DNA from: Arthrobacter sp. ISL-28
GTDB lineage: Bacteria; Actinomycetota; Actinomycetes; Actinomycetales; Micrococcaceae
Assembly (NCBI RefSeq): GCF_018613875.1
Contig: NZ_JAGGPJ010000007.1
Span: 361,619 to 425,618, forward strand
Direction: 5' to 3'
DNA length: 64,000 nt
Shown: positions 1 through 6,875 of the stretch, one piece after another
How positions within the stretch are numbered: position 1 is the stretch's first letter
How the letters are laid out: each line of letters begins with the position of its first letter
The notes under the pieces: model-generated
The model's database searches: none
Seen by the model: only the letters and a program-made list of their open reading frames with translations
Told to the model about the DNA's origin: nothing
Made by a program: the position numbers and the translations under genes

Positions 1-36
1 ATGGTGCCCTGTTCCGTCCGCCGGCCGGGCGAAAGG

Positions 37-42
37 TAGGGT
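37..42 (+). promoter_or_regulatory. -10 hexamer of leaderless dapB promoter
   Basis: TAGGGT lies 7 nt upstream of the dapB ATG, so transcription would start on the start codon. No Shine-Dalgarno sequence sits between them. No convincing -35 element is visible. Confidence 0.55.
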
Positions 43-49
43 TGAATCC

Positions 50-808
50 ATGATCGAACAACTCGCTGTCGCCGTTCTGGGCGCTAATGGGCGCATGGGC
101 GCCGAAGCCGTCAAGGCCGTGGAGTCCGCTCCCGATATGAAGCTCGTGGCCGCCTTGGGGCGGGGCGATTCCCTGGACACGCTGCTGACCTCCGGTGCCC
201 GGTACGTCGTGGATTTGACCGTACCGGAGAGCACCGAGGCGAATGTCCGCTTCGCCGTCGAAAACGGCATGCACGCCATCGTTGGCACCACCGGTTGGGA
301 CGCAGGCCGCCTTGAGAACCTTGGTTCACTCCTGGCCGCCCACCAGGGCGTGGGCGTCCTGATTGCCCCGAACTTTGCCCTTGGATCGGTTCTGGCCTCG
401 GCCTTTGCCGCCAAGGCTTCCAAGTACTTTGAGTCAGTGGAAATCATCGAGCTCCACCACCCTGACAAAGTTGATGCGCCCTCCGGCACGGCGGTCCGCA
501 CCGCCCAACTGATAGCAGCAGAGCGGGTAGCGGCCGGCCTGGAGCCCAGCCCGGACGCCACCACCAGCGAGCTCGCCGGGGCCCGGGGATGCGACGTTGA
601 CGGCGTCCGCGTGCACAGCGTCCGGCTGCGCGGCCTGGTGGCGCACCAGGAGGTCCTGCTTGGCGGACCGGGGGAGCAGCTGACCTTCCGGCATGATTCG
701 TTCGACCGCGCCTCCTTCATGCCGGGCGTTCTCCTGGGCGTGCGGAACGTTGCGCATCACCCGGGCTTGACGGTTGGCCTGGACGGTTACCTGGATCTGG
801 GGCTGTAG
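50..808 (+). CDS. dapB: 4-hydroxy-tetrahydrodipicolinate reductase
   Basis: Cytosolic enzyme of the lysine/diaminopimelate pathway; it reduces the product of DapA with NAD(P)H. The 252-aa length is normal for actinobacterial DapB. Residues 11-17 (GANGRMG) form the nucleotide-binding loop, GTTGW is at 79-83, and the signature HH at 136-137 with DAPSGT at 142-147 carries the catalytic His and the substrate-binding Lys/Thr region. The start fits the leaderless hexamer at 37-42. It is followed after 6 nt by a small membrane protein gene. dapA lies 3.3 kb downstream and dapF at 17.0 kb, so three DAP genes are in this window but not in one operon. Confidence 0.97.
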   Translation: MIEQLAVAVLGANGRMGAEAVKAVESAPDMKLVAALGRGDSLDTLLTSGARYVVDLTVPESTEANVRFAVENGMHAIVGTTGWDAGRLENLGSLLAAHQGVGVLIAPNFALGSVLASAFAAKASKYFESVEIIELHHPDKVDAPSGTAVRTAQLIAAERVAAGLEPSPDATTSELAGARGCDVDGVRVHSVRLRGLVAHQEVLLGGPGEQLTFRHDSFDRASFMPGVLLGVRNVAHHPGLTVGLDGYLDLGL

Positions 809-814
809 AAAATC

Positions 815-1303
815 GTGAAGAGTATCTTCGGCCAGTTGAAGAAGAACCGCACCAAAATCTGGGTGGGCGCGGTGACGCTTCTTCTGGTCTTCTACCTCGT
901 CGTGTCATTCCAGCGTTCCGTGCTGCTGCTGACGGATGCCGAGCCGGTGGCCAAGGCCATCGGCGCAGGCTACCTGGTCCTGCCTGTCATCGGCGCTTGG
1001 GCCCTGATCCGCGAGTTGCTGTTTGGTGCCCGCACAGAACAGATGGCGCGGGTTCTCGAGGCCGAAGGCGGCCTGCCCGTTGATGCCCTGCCCCGCACCC
1101 CGGCGGGCAGGATCGTCCGTGCCGCCGCCGACCAGGAGTTTGAGAAGTACCGGGCGGAAACGGAAGCGGCTCCGGACGACTGGCGTTCCTGGTTCCGGCT
1201 CAGCTGTGCGTACGACGCTGCCGGCGACCGCAAGCGTGCCCGTTCTTCGATGCGCGACGCTGTGCGGCTCTTCCGGGCGTCGAAAGGCGCCCTGGCGCGT
1301 TAG
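815..1303 (+). CDS. small membrane protein with C-terminal TPR-like segment
   Basis: 162 aa, GTG start 6 nt after the dapB stop, so probably co-transcribed with dapB. Two hydrophobic helices are visible at about residues 15-32 and 46-66, separated by a short loop. The C-terminal third (about 118-155, with WRSWFRLSCAYDAAGDRKRA) reads like one tetratricopeptide-type helical pair. The family is common beside dapB in Arthrobacter relatives but I know of no assigned function. It may be a membrane-anchored adaptor; that is only inference. Confidence 0.75.
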   Translation: MKSIFGQLKKNRTKIWVGAVTLLLVFYLVVSFQRSVLLLTDAEPVAKAIGAGYLVLPVIGAWALIRELLFGARTEQMARVLEAEGGLPVDALPRTPAGRIVRAAADQEFEKYRAETEAAPDDWRSWFRLSCAYDAAGDRKRARSSMRDAVRLFRASKGALAR

Positions 1304-1329
1304 GGCTCCCCAGCGGACGTCAGAGCTGC

Positions 1330-2565
1330 CTAGCGGACCCTGTCCGGCTCGTGCCGGCCCACCTGGTTCGCGGCGTGGCCCAGCCATTCGAGGGGGCCGC
1401 GCTTCTTCAGGAAGGCGAAGGCCATCCCGATCAGCACGGCGAGCGCGGCATGGGCAAAGTACATTCCGTCCTCGGTCCAGCCCGGCGGCAGCGGCTTGAG
1501 ATGGAACGACGCCACCACGCACACGTGGAGCGTGTAGAGAGTCAGCGTCATCGCCCCGGCGCCGCGAAGCGGCAGCAGCAGATCCAGATCCAGCCAGTCC
1601 CCGAGCCGGCCCACCAAGAGGCAAAGCCCGACGACGGCCACCGCCACGCCGCTGGTATGCAGCAGGTCGAGCGTGGTCCCCGAATGCGGTGCGCTCGACG
1701 CCAGCCACCACCACGACCCTTCCTGCCGGACCCCGGAGAGATTGACCTGCAGGAGGCTGTCCAGCGGATAGCTGGGATCCGAGAGGGTCTCCTGCAAGGC
1801 GGCGCGGCCGCCCCATTCCTCCATGGCGGCCGTGCCCAGAATCTTGGCGACGGCAGCCACAACCGTACCGCCGGCCAGCAGCAGCATGGGGAGGAACGCC
1901 GTCGTCAGCGCCAGCCGGCCGATGATGAGCCCAACCAGCAGATACGACAGCCACTGGAAGACCGGGTAATAGCCCGTCAGGAACAGGTCGCCGAGCAGTT
2001 GGCCGGGCGTGGACAGGTCTTCCCATCCCGGGTTGTGATTCAGCTGCAGGGGCCGATCGGCAGCCATTAGCCACGGCCGCAGCAAGAAGGCCAGTACAGG
2101 GGAGCCGAGGATCCAGGCTGCGGCCCAGGCACAGAGGGCCTTTAGCCGCAGTCCGAGGAACGGCAGAACGCACAGGAAGAGCACGGCGTAGTGCACCAGA
2201 ATCACGGCGACGTTGACTTCAAGGCCGCCCAGGGCCAGGCCGACGACGGCGATCACCAGGGCGCGTAGGGCTATGCCCCGCCGGGCACCTGAAAGGGCGG
2301 TGCCTTCCAGGGGGCGCTGCTTGCCGGTGGACAGTGCCAGCCCGATTCCCGCCAGGACGGCGAAGAGGGCCGCTGCGCGGCCGGAAAACGTCAGGCCTAT
2401 CCAGGTGGGAGTCATGCTGGCGTCTGATTCAAACGTGGCCAGCAGATGTGTGGCCATCATGCCCAGAAGGGCGATGCCGCGGGCCGCATCGATGCCTGCG
2501 AGGCGGCTGCCGGTTGCAGGTCCTTTCGCTGTTCTGGACGATGCAGCCGTGCTCCGCGAGGTCAT
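1330..2565 (-). CDS. multi-pass membrane acyltransferase, HGSNAT_cat/YeiB-like
   Basis: 411 aa with about ten hydrophobic helices. The N-terminus after a polar ~20-residue leader (GIDAARGIALLGMMATHLL) matches the heparan-alpha-glucosaminide N-acetyltransferase catalytic domain (DUF1624 type), also seen in YeiB-like proteins: an RG-I-A-L-x-G-M motif in helix 1 followed by a conserved His in the same helix. Such proteins are thought to move acyl groups across the cytoplasmic membrane, but substrates are unknown in bacteria. It is convergent with the gene at 815-1303 (26 nt gap) and divergent from the SOS-boxed gene at 2732. Confidence 0.8.
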   Translation of the reverse strand: MTSRSTAASSRTAKGPATGSRLAGIDAARGIALLGMMATHLLATFESDASMTPTWIGLTFSGRAAALFAVLAGIGLALSTGKQRPLEGTALSGARRGIALRALVIAVVGLALGGLEVNVAVILVHYAVLFLCVLPFLGLRLKALCAWAAAWILGSPVLAFLLRPWLMAADRPLQLNHNPGWEDLSTPGQLLGDLFLTGYYPVFQWLSYLLVGLIIGRLALTTAFLPMLLLAGGTVVAAVAKILGTAAMEEWGGRAALQETLSDPSYPLDSLLQVNLSGVRQEGSWWWLASSAPHSGTTLDLLHTSGVAVAVVGLCLLVGRLGDWLDLDLLLPLRGAGAMTLTLYTLHVCVVASFHLKPLPPGWTEDGMYFAHAALAVLIGMAFAFLKKRGPLEWLGHAANQVGRHEPDRVR

Positions 2566-2702
2566 GATGTGATCGTCTCACATTCCGAAGTGAGGCTGCC
2601 GCGGGGCCTCGCACCACACGGTATCCGGCAGGGGGAGCGCGGGAGTCGGTGCTGGAAGCGTCTCGAAAGCGGTGCCGGAACCGATCTCCCTGCGCCTTGT
2701 AT

Positions 2703-2718
2703 TCGAATATATGTTCGA
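2703..2718. promoter_or_regulatory. LexA (SOS) box
   Basis: TCGAAT-ATAT-GTTCGA matches the actinobacterial SOS box TCGAAC-N4-GTTCGA at 11 of 12 half-site bases. It ends one base before a -10 hexamer (2720-2725), so bound LexA would block RNA polymerase. Confidence 0.85.
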
Positions 2719-2719
2719 A

Positions 2720-2725
2720 TACTAT
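2720..2725 (+). promoter_or_regulatory. -10 hexamer of LexA-controlled leaderless promoter
   Basis: TACTAT is 6 nt upstream of ATG 2732 and directly downstream of the LexA box, which both supports that start codon and explains the control. Confidence 0.65.
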
Positions 2726-2731
2726 TTCAGC

Positions 2732-3232
2732 ATGATCAACTCATCCGGACACCAGCTGGAGCCAGAGGCCGGGCGCACGCAAGCATCCCGGCCGAGGCCG
2801 GATGTCGGGCAGCTCAGCCAGGAGCCGCGGCAGTCCAGCAAGGACGCCAGAGGCGGCTCGGAGGCATCCGGCAGGCCGGGTGTTGATGGCACCCGGCCGG
2901 TGGGCCATCCCTCCGCGGCGCGCAGTAATGACGGACCACTGAAGGCGATGAGTCCTGGCGTCGTGGACTATCTGTTCAGGCAGCTGGTCACAGGCCAGCC
3001 CGCCGAAGATGTCCAGTGGGGCTGCGAGGGAATCCCGCTGTCGGCGCAGCCGCCCGGCCCGGAGCTGGCGCGCCGGCTATCGGAGACTGAGCTTGACGCG
3101 CTGACACCCACGGAGCTGTTCCATTACGTCCGGGCTGCGCAGCGGCTGGCCTCATGGGCGGAGTCGCTGCGGGAAGCGGCTGTTGGCCGCTACTGCATGG
3201 GGACGGAGCCTGCAGCCGGGGAGCCGTCCTAG
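2732..3232 (+). CDS. SOS-boxed short protein resembling the N-terminus of DUF222/HNH proteins (likely relic)
   Basis: 166 aa from ATG 2732; an in-frame start at 2672 would cross the LexA box and is unlikely. The second half (about 75-155) contains LSETELDALTPTELFHYVR followed by AAQRLASWAESLREAAVGRY, the segment that leads into the DUF222 domain of the large 13E12/HNH-endonuclease proteins of Micrococcaceae and mycobacteria. Those proteins usually exceed 400 aa; here the ORF stops before the DUF222 core and HNH motif, and no remainder follows before the nitrilase gene at 3291. In mycobacteria members of that family are LexA-regulated, which agrees with the box. It may be a decayed copy or a retained stand-alone domain. 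Confidence 0.6.
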   Translation: MINSSGHQLEPEAGRTQASRPRPDVGQLSQEPRQSSKDARGGSEASGRPGVDGTRPVGHPSAARSNDGPLKAMSPGVVDYLFRQLVTGQPAEDVQWGCEGIPLSAQPPGPELARRLSETELDALTPTELFHYVRAAQRLASWAESLREAAVGRYCMGTEPAAGEPS

Positions 3233-3278
3233 CCACGATCCTGACCTAGCGGGGATCCTCCCTCAGTCTGCTCCTGCC

Positions 3279-3284
3279 TAGGAT
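3279..3284 (+). promoter_or_regulatory. -10 hexamer of leaderless promoter
   Basis: TAGGAT sits 6 nt before GTG 3291 of the nitrilase-family gene. Confidence 0.6.
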
Positions 3285-3290
3285 GGAGGA

Positions 3291-4049
3291 GTGACCGGAG
3301 CCTTGACCGTATCTGCCATTCAATACCAGCCCAGGGAGGGCGGGGTGGCGTCCAATGTGCCGGAGCATGTCCGCCTTATCGAGGACGCCGATTCCCACGG
3401 CGCCAGGCTCGTCATCTTCCCCGAACTGTCATTGACCGGCTACGATCTGCCGTTGCTCCAGAACGCCGACGAGTGGATTGTCCCGGGCGATGCCCGTCTC
3501 AGCGCTGTCCGGGAGATTTGCCGCCGGACGGGAGTGACCGCCGTCGTGGGCGCAGCCCTGCGGGAAGCAAACGGCACGCCGCGGCTGGCATCTGTGGTTG
3601 TCCATCCGGACGGATCGGAGGAAGCGGGCTTGAAAACACACCTCCACGGCGAGGAAGCCGCGATGTTCACTGCCGGTCCTGGTCCGGCAGTCCTGGAGCT
3701 GGACGGCTGGAAAGTAGCCCTGGCCATCTGCTTCGACGCCGCCCATCCCGTCCACTCGGATATCGCGGCCGGATCCGGCGCGGACCTCTACGCCGTATCG
3801 GCGCTGTACACCCAGGGCGAAGGGACCCGGCTCGGCCTTCATCTGGGAGCCCGTGCCATGGACAACCGCATGTACACGCTCCTTGCCAACCTTGGCGGCC
3901 AAACACCCCTGGGGCCGTCCTGCGGCCTGAGTGGATTCTGGGGTCCGGACGGCCTGGTCATGCAGCACGCAGCGGGCACGGGAACGGAAGTGGTCACCGC
4001 AGTTCTGCGAAGAGGCGCCCTCCAGCGGTACCGACATCCGGCCATGTGA
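3291..4049 (+). CDS. carbon-nitrogen hydrolase (nitrilase superfamily)
   Basis: 252 aa, GTG start supported by the -10 hexamer 6 nt upstream. The Glu-Lys-Cys catalytic triad is readable: Glu45 in FPELSLTGYD, Lys115 in GLKTHLHGEE and Cys147 in ALAICFDAAHP. Family members hydrolyse the C-N bond of amides or nitriles through a Cys thioester. The short single-domain form resembles predicted amidohydrolases such as omega-amidase-like or formamidase-like proteins; the substrate cannot be told from sequence. It is a single-gene unit between the DUF222-type fragment and dapA. Confidence 0.88.
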   Translation: MTGALTVSAIQYQPREGGVASNVPEHVRLIEDADSHGARLVIFPELSLTGYDLPLLQNADEWIVPGDARLSAVREICRRTGVTAVVGAALREANGTPRLASVVVHPDGSEEAGLKTHLHGEEAAMFTAGPGPAVLELDGWKVALAICFDAAHPVHSDIAAGSGADLYAVSALYTQGEGTRLGLHLGARAMDNRMYTLLANLGGQTPLGPSCGLSGFWGPDGLVMQHAAGTGTEVVTAVLRRGALQRYRHPAM

Positions 4050-4133
4050 CGGCCTGGCGCCATTATTGTGGCGGCGGCCGGAGTTTGACCAGCATCACGC
4101 GCCGGCCATTGTCCTAACGAGCGGGTGACAGGG

Positions 4134-4139
4134 TAACGT
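4134..4139 (+). promoter_or_regulatory. -10 hexamer of leaderless dapA promoter
   Basis: TAACGT lies 7 nt before the dapA ATG, with only a T/C run between them and no Shine-Dalgarno sequence. Confidence 0.6.
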
Positions 4140-4146
4140 TTTTCCC

Positions 4147-5055
4147 ATGGCTGACAATTCCGCGAACACTCCTGCTCTGGGTACCCTCCTGACCGCCATG
4201 GTCACCCCCTTCACCAAAGATGGCACAGTGGATTACGAACAGGCCGCGGAGCTGGCCAGCAAGCTGGTGGACGACGGCTGCGACGGACTCGTGGTCACCG
4301 GAACCACAGGGGAAACCTCCACCCTCACCGACGAGGAAAATCTCGGAATGTTCCGCGCCGTGAAGGACGCTGTCGGAGGACGGGCCGCCATCATCGCCGG
4401 TACCGGGACCAACGACACAGCGCACTCCGTGCATCTTTCCCAGCGGGCCGCCTCCATCGGCGTCGACGGCCTCCTGCTTGTCACCCCCTACTACAACAAG
4501 CCCAGCCAAGCCGGCGTCCGCGCACACTTCGAGACGGTTGCGTCCTCAACCGATGTGCCTGTCATGCTTTACGACATCCCCGGCCGCTCCTCCATCCCGA
4601 TCGCGCCCGAAACCATGATCCGGCTCGCGCAGCACCCGAACATCGTCGCCGTCAAGGACGCCAAGGCCGATTTTATTGCCGCCACACGGGTCATGGCAGA
4701 GACCGACCTGCTCTTCTACTCCGGGGACGATGGACTGACCCTCCCCTGGATGGCCCTTGGCGCCGTGGGACTCGTGGGTGTCACAACACACGTCGCCACC
4801 CGCCGCTTCCGGGAACTCATCGACGCCATCAATGCCAACGATCTCGGAACGGCCCGCAAGATAAACTTCGAGCTTCAGCCCGTGGTGCGTGCAACGATGA
4901 CCCGCGTCCAAGGGGCCGTTGCGGCCAAGCAAATTCTTAAATGGCAGGGAGTCCTGCCCAACTCGATTGTCCGTTTGCCCCTCGTGGAGCCGGACGAAGC
5001 CGAGATCGAAACCATCCGCGAGGATTTGGCGGAAGGAGGGCTGGTCTATTCCTGA
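4147..5055 (+). CDS. dapA: 4-hydroxy-tetrahydrodipicolinate synthase
   Basis: 302 aa TIM-barrel aldolase that condenses pyruvate with aspartate semialdehyde, the committed step to diaminopimelate and lysine. GTTGE is at 52-56, YYNKP at 115-119, Tyr142 in LYDIPGR and the Schiff-base lysine Lys170 in AVKDA. Length and motifs are normal for DapA. The RNase J gene follows after 42 nt, an order (dapA-rnj-ftsK) common in Actinobacteria. Confidence 0.97.
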   Translation: MADNSANTPALGTLLTAMVTPFTKDGTVDYEQAAELASKLVDDGCDGLVVTGTTGETSTLTDEENLGMFRAVKDAVGGRAAIIAGTGTNDTAHSVHLSQRAASIGVDGLLLVTPYYNKPSQAGVRAHFETVASSTDVPVMLYDIPGRSSIPIAPETMIRLAQHPNIVAVKDAKADFIAATRVMAETDLLFYSGDDGLTLPWMALGAVGLVGVTTHVATRRFRELIDAINANDLGTARKINFELQPVVRATMTRVQGAVAAKQILKWQGVLPNSIVRLPLVEPDEAEIETIREDLAEGGLVYS

Positions 5056-5097
5056 CGGACTAAGACCGGCACTCTTCCGCCTGGAAAGAAGTGCATT

Positions 5098-6789
5098 ATG
5101 ACCCAAGTTGCCCTACCCGGCCTTGTCACGCCGCCCCGCCTTGCCGAAGGCACCCTTCGGATCGTTCCCCTGGGCGGACTGGGCGAGATCGGCCGAAACA
5201 TGGCAGTCTTCGAAATCGACGGCAAGCTGCTGATCGTTGACTGCGGTGTCCTTTTTCCGGAGGAGACCCAGCCCGGAGTCGACCTGATCCTGCCCGATTT
5301 TTCCTACATAGAGGACCGGCTGGAAGACATCGTTGCTGTGGTGCTGACCCACGGGCACGAAGACCACATCGGCGCTGTGCCGTACCTCCTGCGGCTCCGC
5401 AGCGACATTCCGCTAGTGGGTTCGCAGCTGACGCTCGCCCTGGTCGAGGCCAAGCTGCAGGAACACCGCGTCCGGCCCTACACCCTGACGGTGACCGAAG
5501 GGCAGGTGGAGCAGTTCGGCCCGTTCCAGTGCGAGTTCGTTGCCGTCAACCACTCGATCCCGGATGCGCTGGCTGTCTTCCTCCGCACCACCGGCGGAAC
5601 TGTGCTGCACACCGGCGACTTCAAGATGGACCAGCTCCCGCTGGACGGGCGGATCACGGACCTCCGGCACTTTGCCAAGCTCGGCGAAGAAGGCGTGGAC
5701 CTGTTCATGTCTGACTCCACCAACGCCGATGTCCCCGGCTTCACCACCGCGGAAAAGGAGATCGGCCCCACCCTGGACCGGGTCTTCGGACAGGCCACCA
5801 AGCGGATCATCGTGGCGTCCTTCTCCTCGCATGTCCACCGTGTGCAGCAGGTCCTTGACGCCGCGGCCAAACATGGCCGCAGCGTGGCGTTTGTAGGGCG
5901 TTCCATGGTCCGGAACATGGCCATCGCTGCAAAGCTCGGGTATCTGGACGTGCCGGACGGCATCGTCGTGGACCTGAAGAACATCGACAGCCTGCCGGAC
6001 AACAAGGTGGTGCTGATGTCCACCGGCTCGCAGGGCGAGCCCATGGCCGCGCTGTCCCGCATGGCCAACGGTGACCACCGGGTGGTGGTGGGCCACGGTG
6101 ACACCGTTATCCTCGCTTCGAGCCTCATTCCCGGCAACGAAAACGCGGTGTTCCGCATCATCAACGGGCTGCTGAAACTCGGCGCCGACGTCATCCACAA
6201 GGGCAACGCCAAGGTCCACGTGTCCGGCCACGCGGCGGCCGGTGAGCTGCTGTACTGCTACAACATTCTTGAGCCGCTGAACGCCATGCCTGTGCACGGC
6301 GAGACCCGGCACCTGATCGCGAACGGCAAGATTGCCGAGGAATCGGGCGTGCCCGAGGCCAGCATCCTCCTTGCGGACAATGGCACCGTGATCGACCTCA
6401 AGGACCACCGCGCCGACGTGGTGGGCCAGATCGAGGTCGGCTTCGTCTATGTGGACGGTTCCAGCGTGGGCGAAATCACCGACGCCGACCTCAAGGACCG
6501 CCGCGTCCTCGGCGATGAGGGCTTCATCTCCATCATCACCGTCATCAACCGGGCCACGGGCAAGGTCGTCTCGGGTCCCGAGATCCACGCACGGGGCGTC
6601 GCGGAGGATGATTCGGTCTTCGACGACATCATTCCCAAGATCAACGCCGCCCTCGAGGAGGCAGTGCTGAACAACGCGGACCACACCACGCACCAGCTTC
6701 AGCAGGCTGTCCGCCGGATCGTCGGAACCTGGGTCAACCGCAAACTGCGGCGCCGTCCGATGATTATTCCGGTGGTCCTGGAGGCCTAA
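5098..6789 (+). CDS. rnj: ribonuclease J
   Basis: 563 aa. Metallo-beta-lactamase/beta-CASP nuclease that processes and degrades RNA with endonuclease and 5'-exonuclease activity. The metal-binding HGHEDH motif is at 85-90, SDSTNAD follows at about 202-208, and the C-terminal RNase J domain ends the protein. A GGAAAGAAG Shine-Dalgarno-like stretch precedes the ATG. The gene lies between dapA and ftsK on the same strand and could be read through from dapA. Confidence 0.96.
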   Translation: MTQVALPGLVTPPRLAEGTLRIVPLGGLGEIGRNMAVFEIDGKLLIVDCGVLFPEETQPGVDLILPDFSYIEDRLEDIVAVVLTHGHEDHIGAVPYLLRLRSDIPLVGSQLTLALVEAKLQEHRVRPYTLTVTEGQVEQFGPFQCEFVAVNHSIPDALAVFLRTTGGTVLHTGDFKMDQLPLDGRITDLRHFAKLGEEGVDLFMSDSTNADVPGFTTAEKEIGPTLDRVFGQATKRIIVASFSSHVHRVQQVLDAAAKHGRSVAFVGRSMVRNMAIAAKLGYLDVPDGIVVDLKNIDSLPDNKVVLMSTGSQGEPMAALSRMANGDHRVVVGHGDTVILASSLIPGNENAVFRIINGLLKLGADVIHKGNAKVHVSGHAAAGELLYCYNILEPLNAMPVHGETRHLIANGKIAEESGVPEASILLADNGTVIDLKDHRADVVGQIEVGFVYVDGSSVGEITDADLKDRRVLGDEGFISIITVINRATGKVVSGPEIHARGVAEDDSVFDDIIPKINAALEEAVLNNADHTTHQLQQAVRRIVGTWVNRKLRRRPMIIPVVLEA

Positions 6790-6875
6790 AAGGCCCGCGT
6801 CCGGGCCCGGGGAGCCGGCGAACACAGCCCCCGAAGGCCCGAAAATCCGCGGAATCCGGCGTTGGTTGGAGTACC

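Noticed and set aside
905..2173. 422-codon open frame on the minus strand across the 815 and 1330 genes
   Set aside because: Arg/Pro/Gly/Ala-rich composition without family signal; it is a shadow of two convincing genes in other frames. Several similar frames (5413-6930, 8025-9284, 41511-42644, 52384-53802, 53847-55271, 60035-61591, all minus) were dropped for the same reason.
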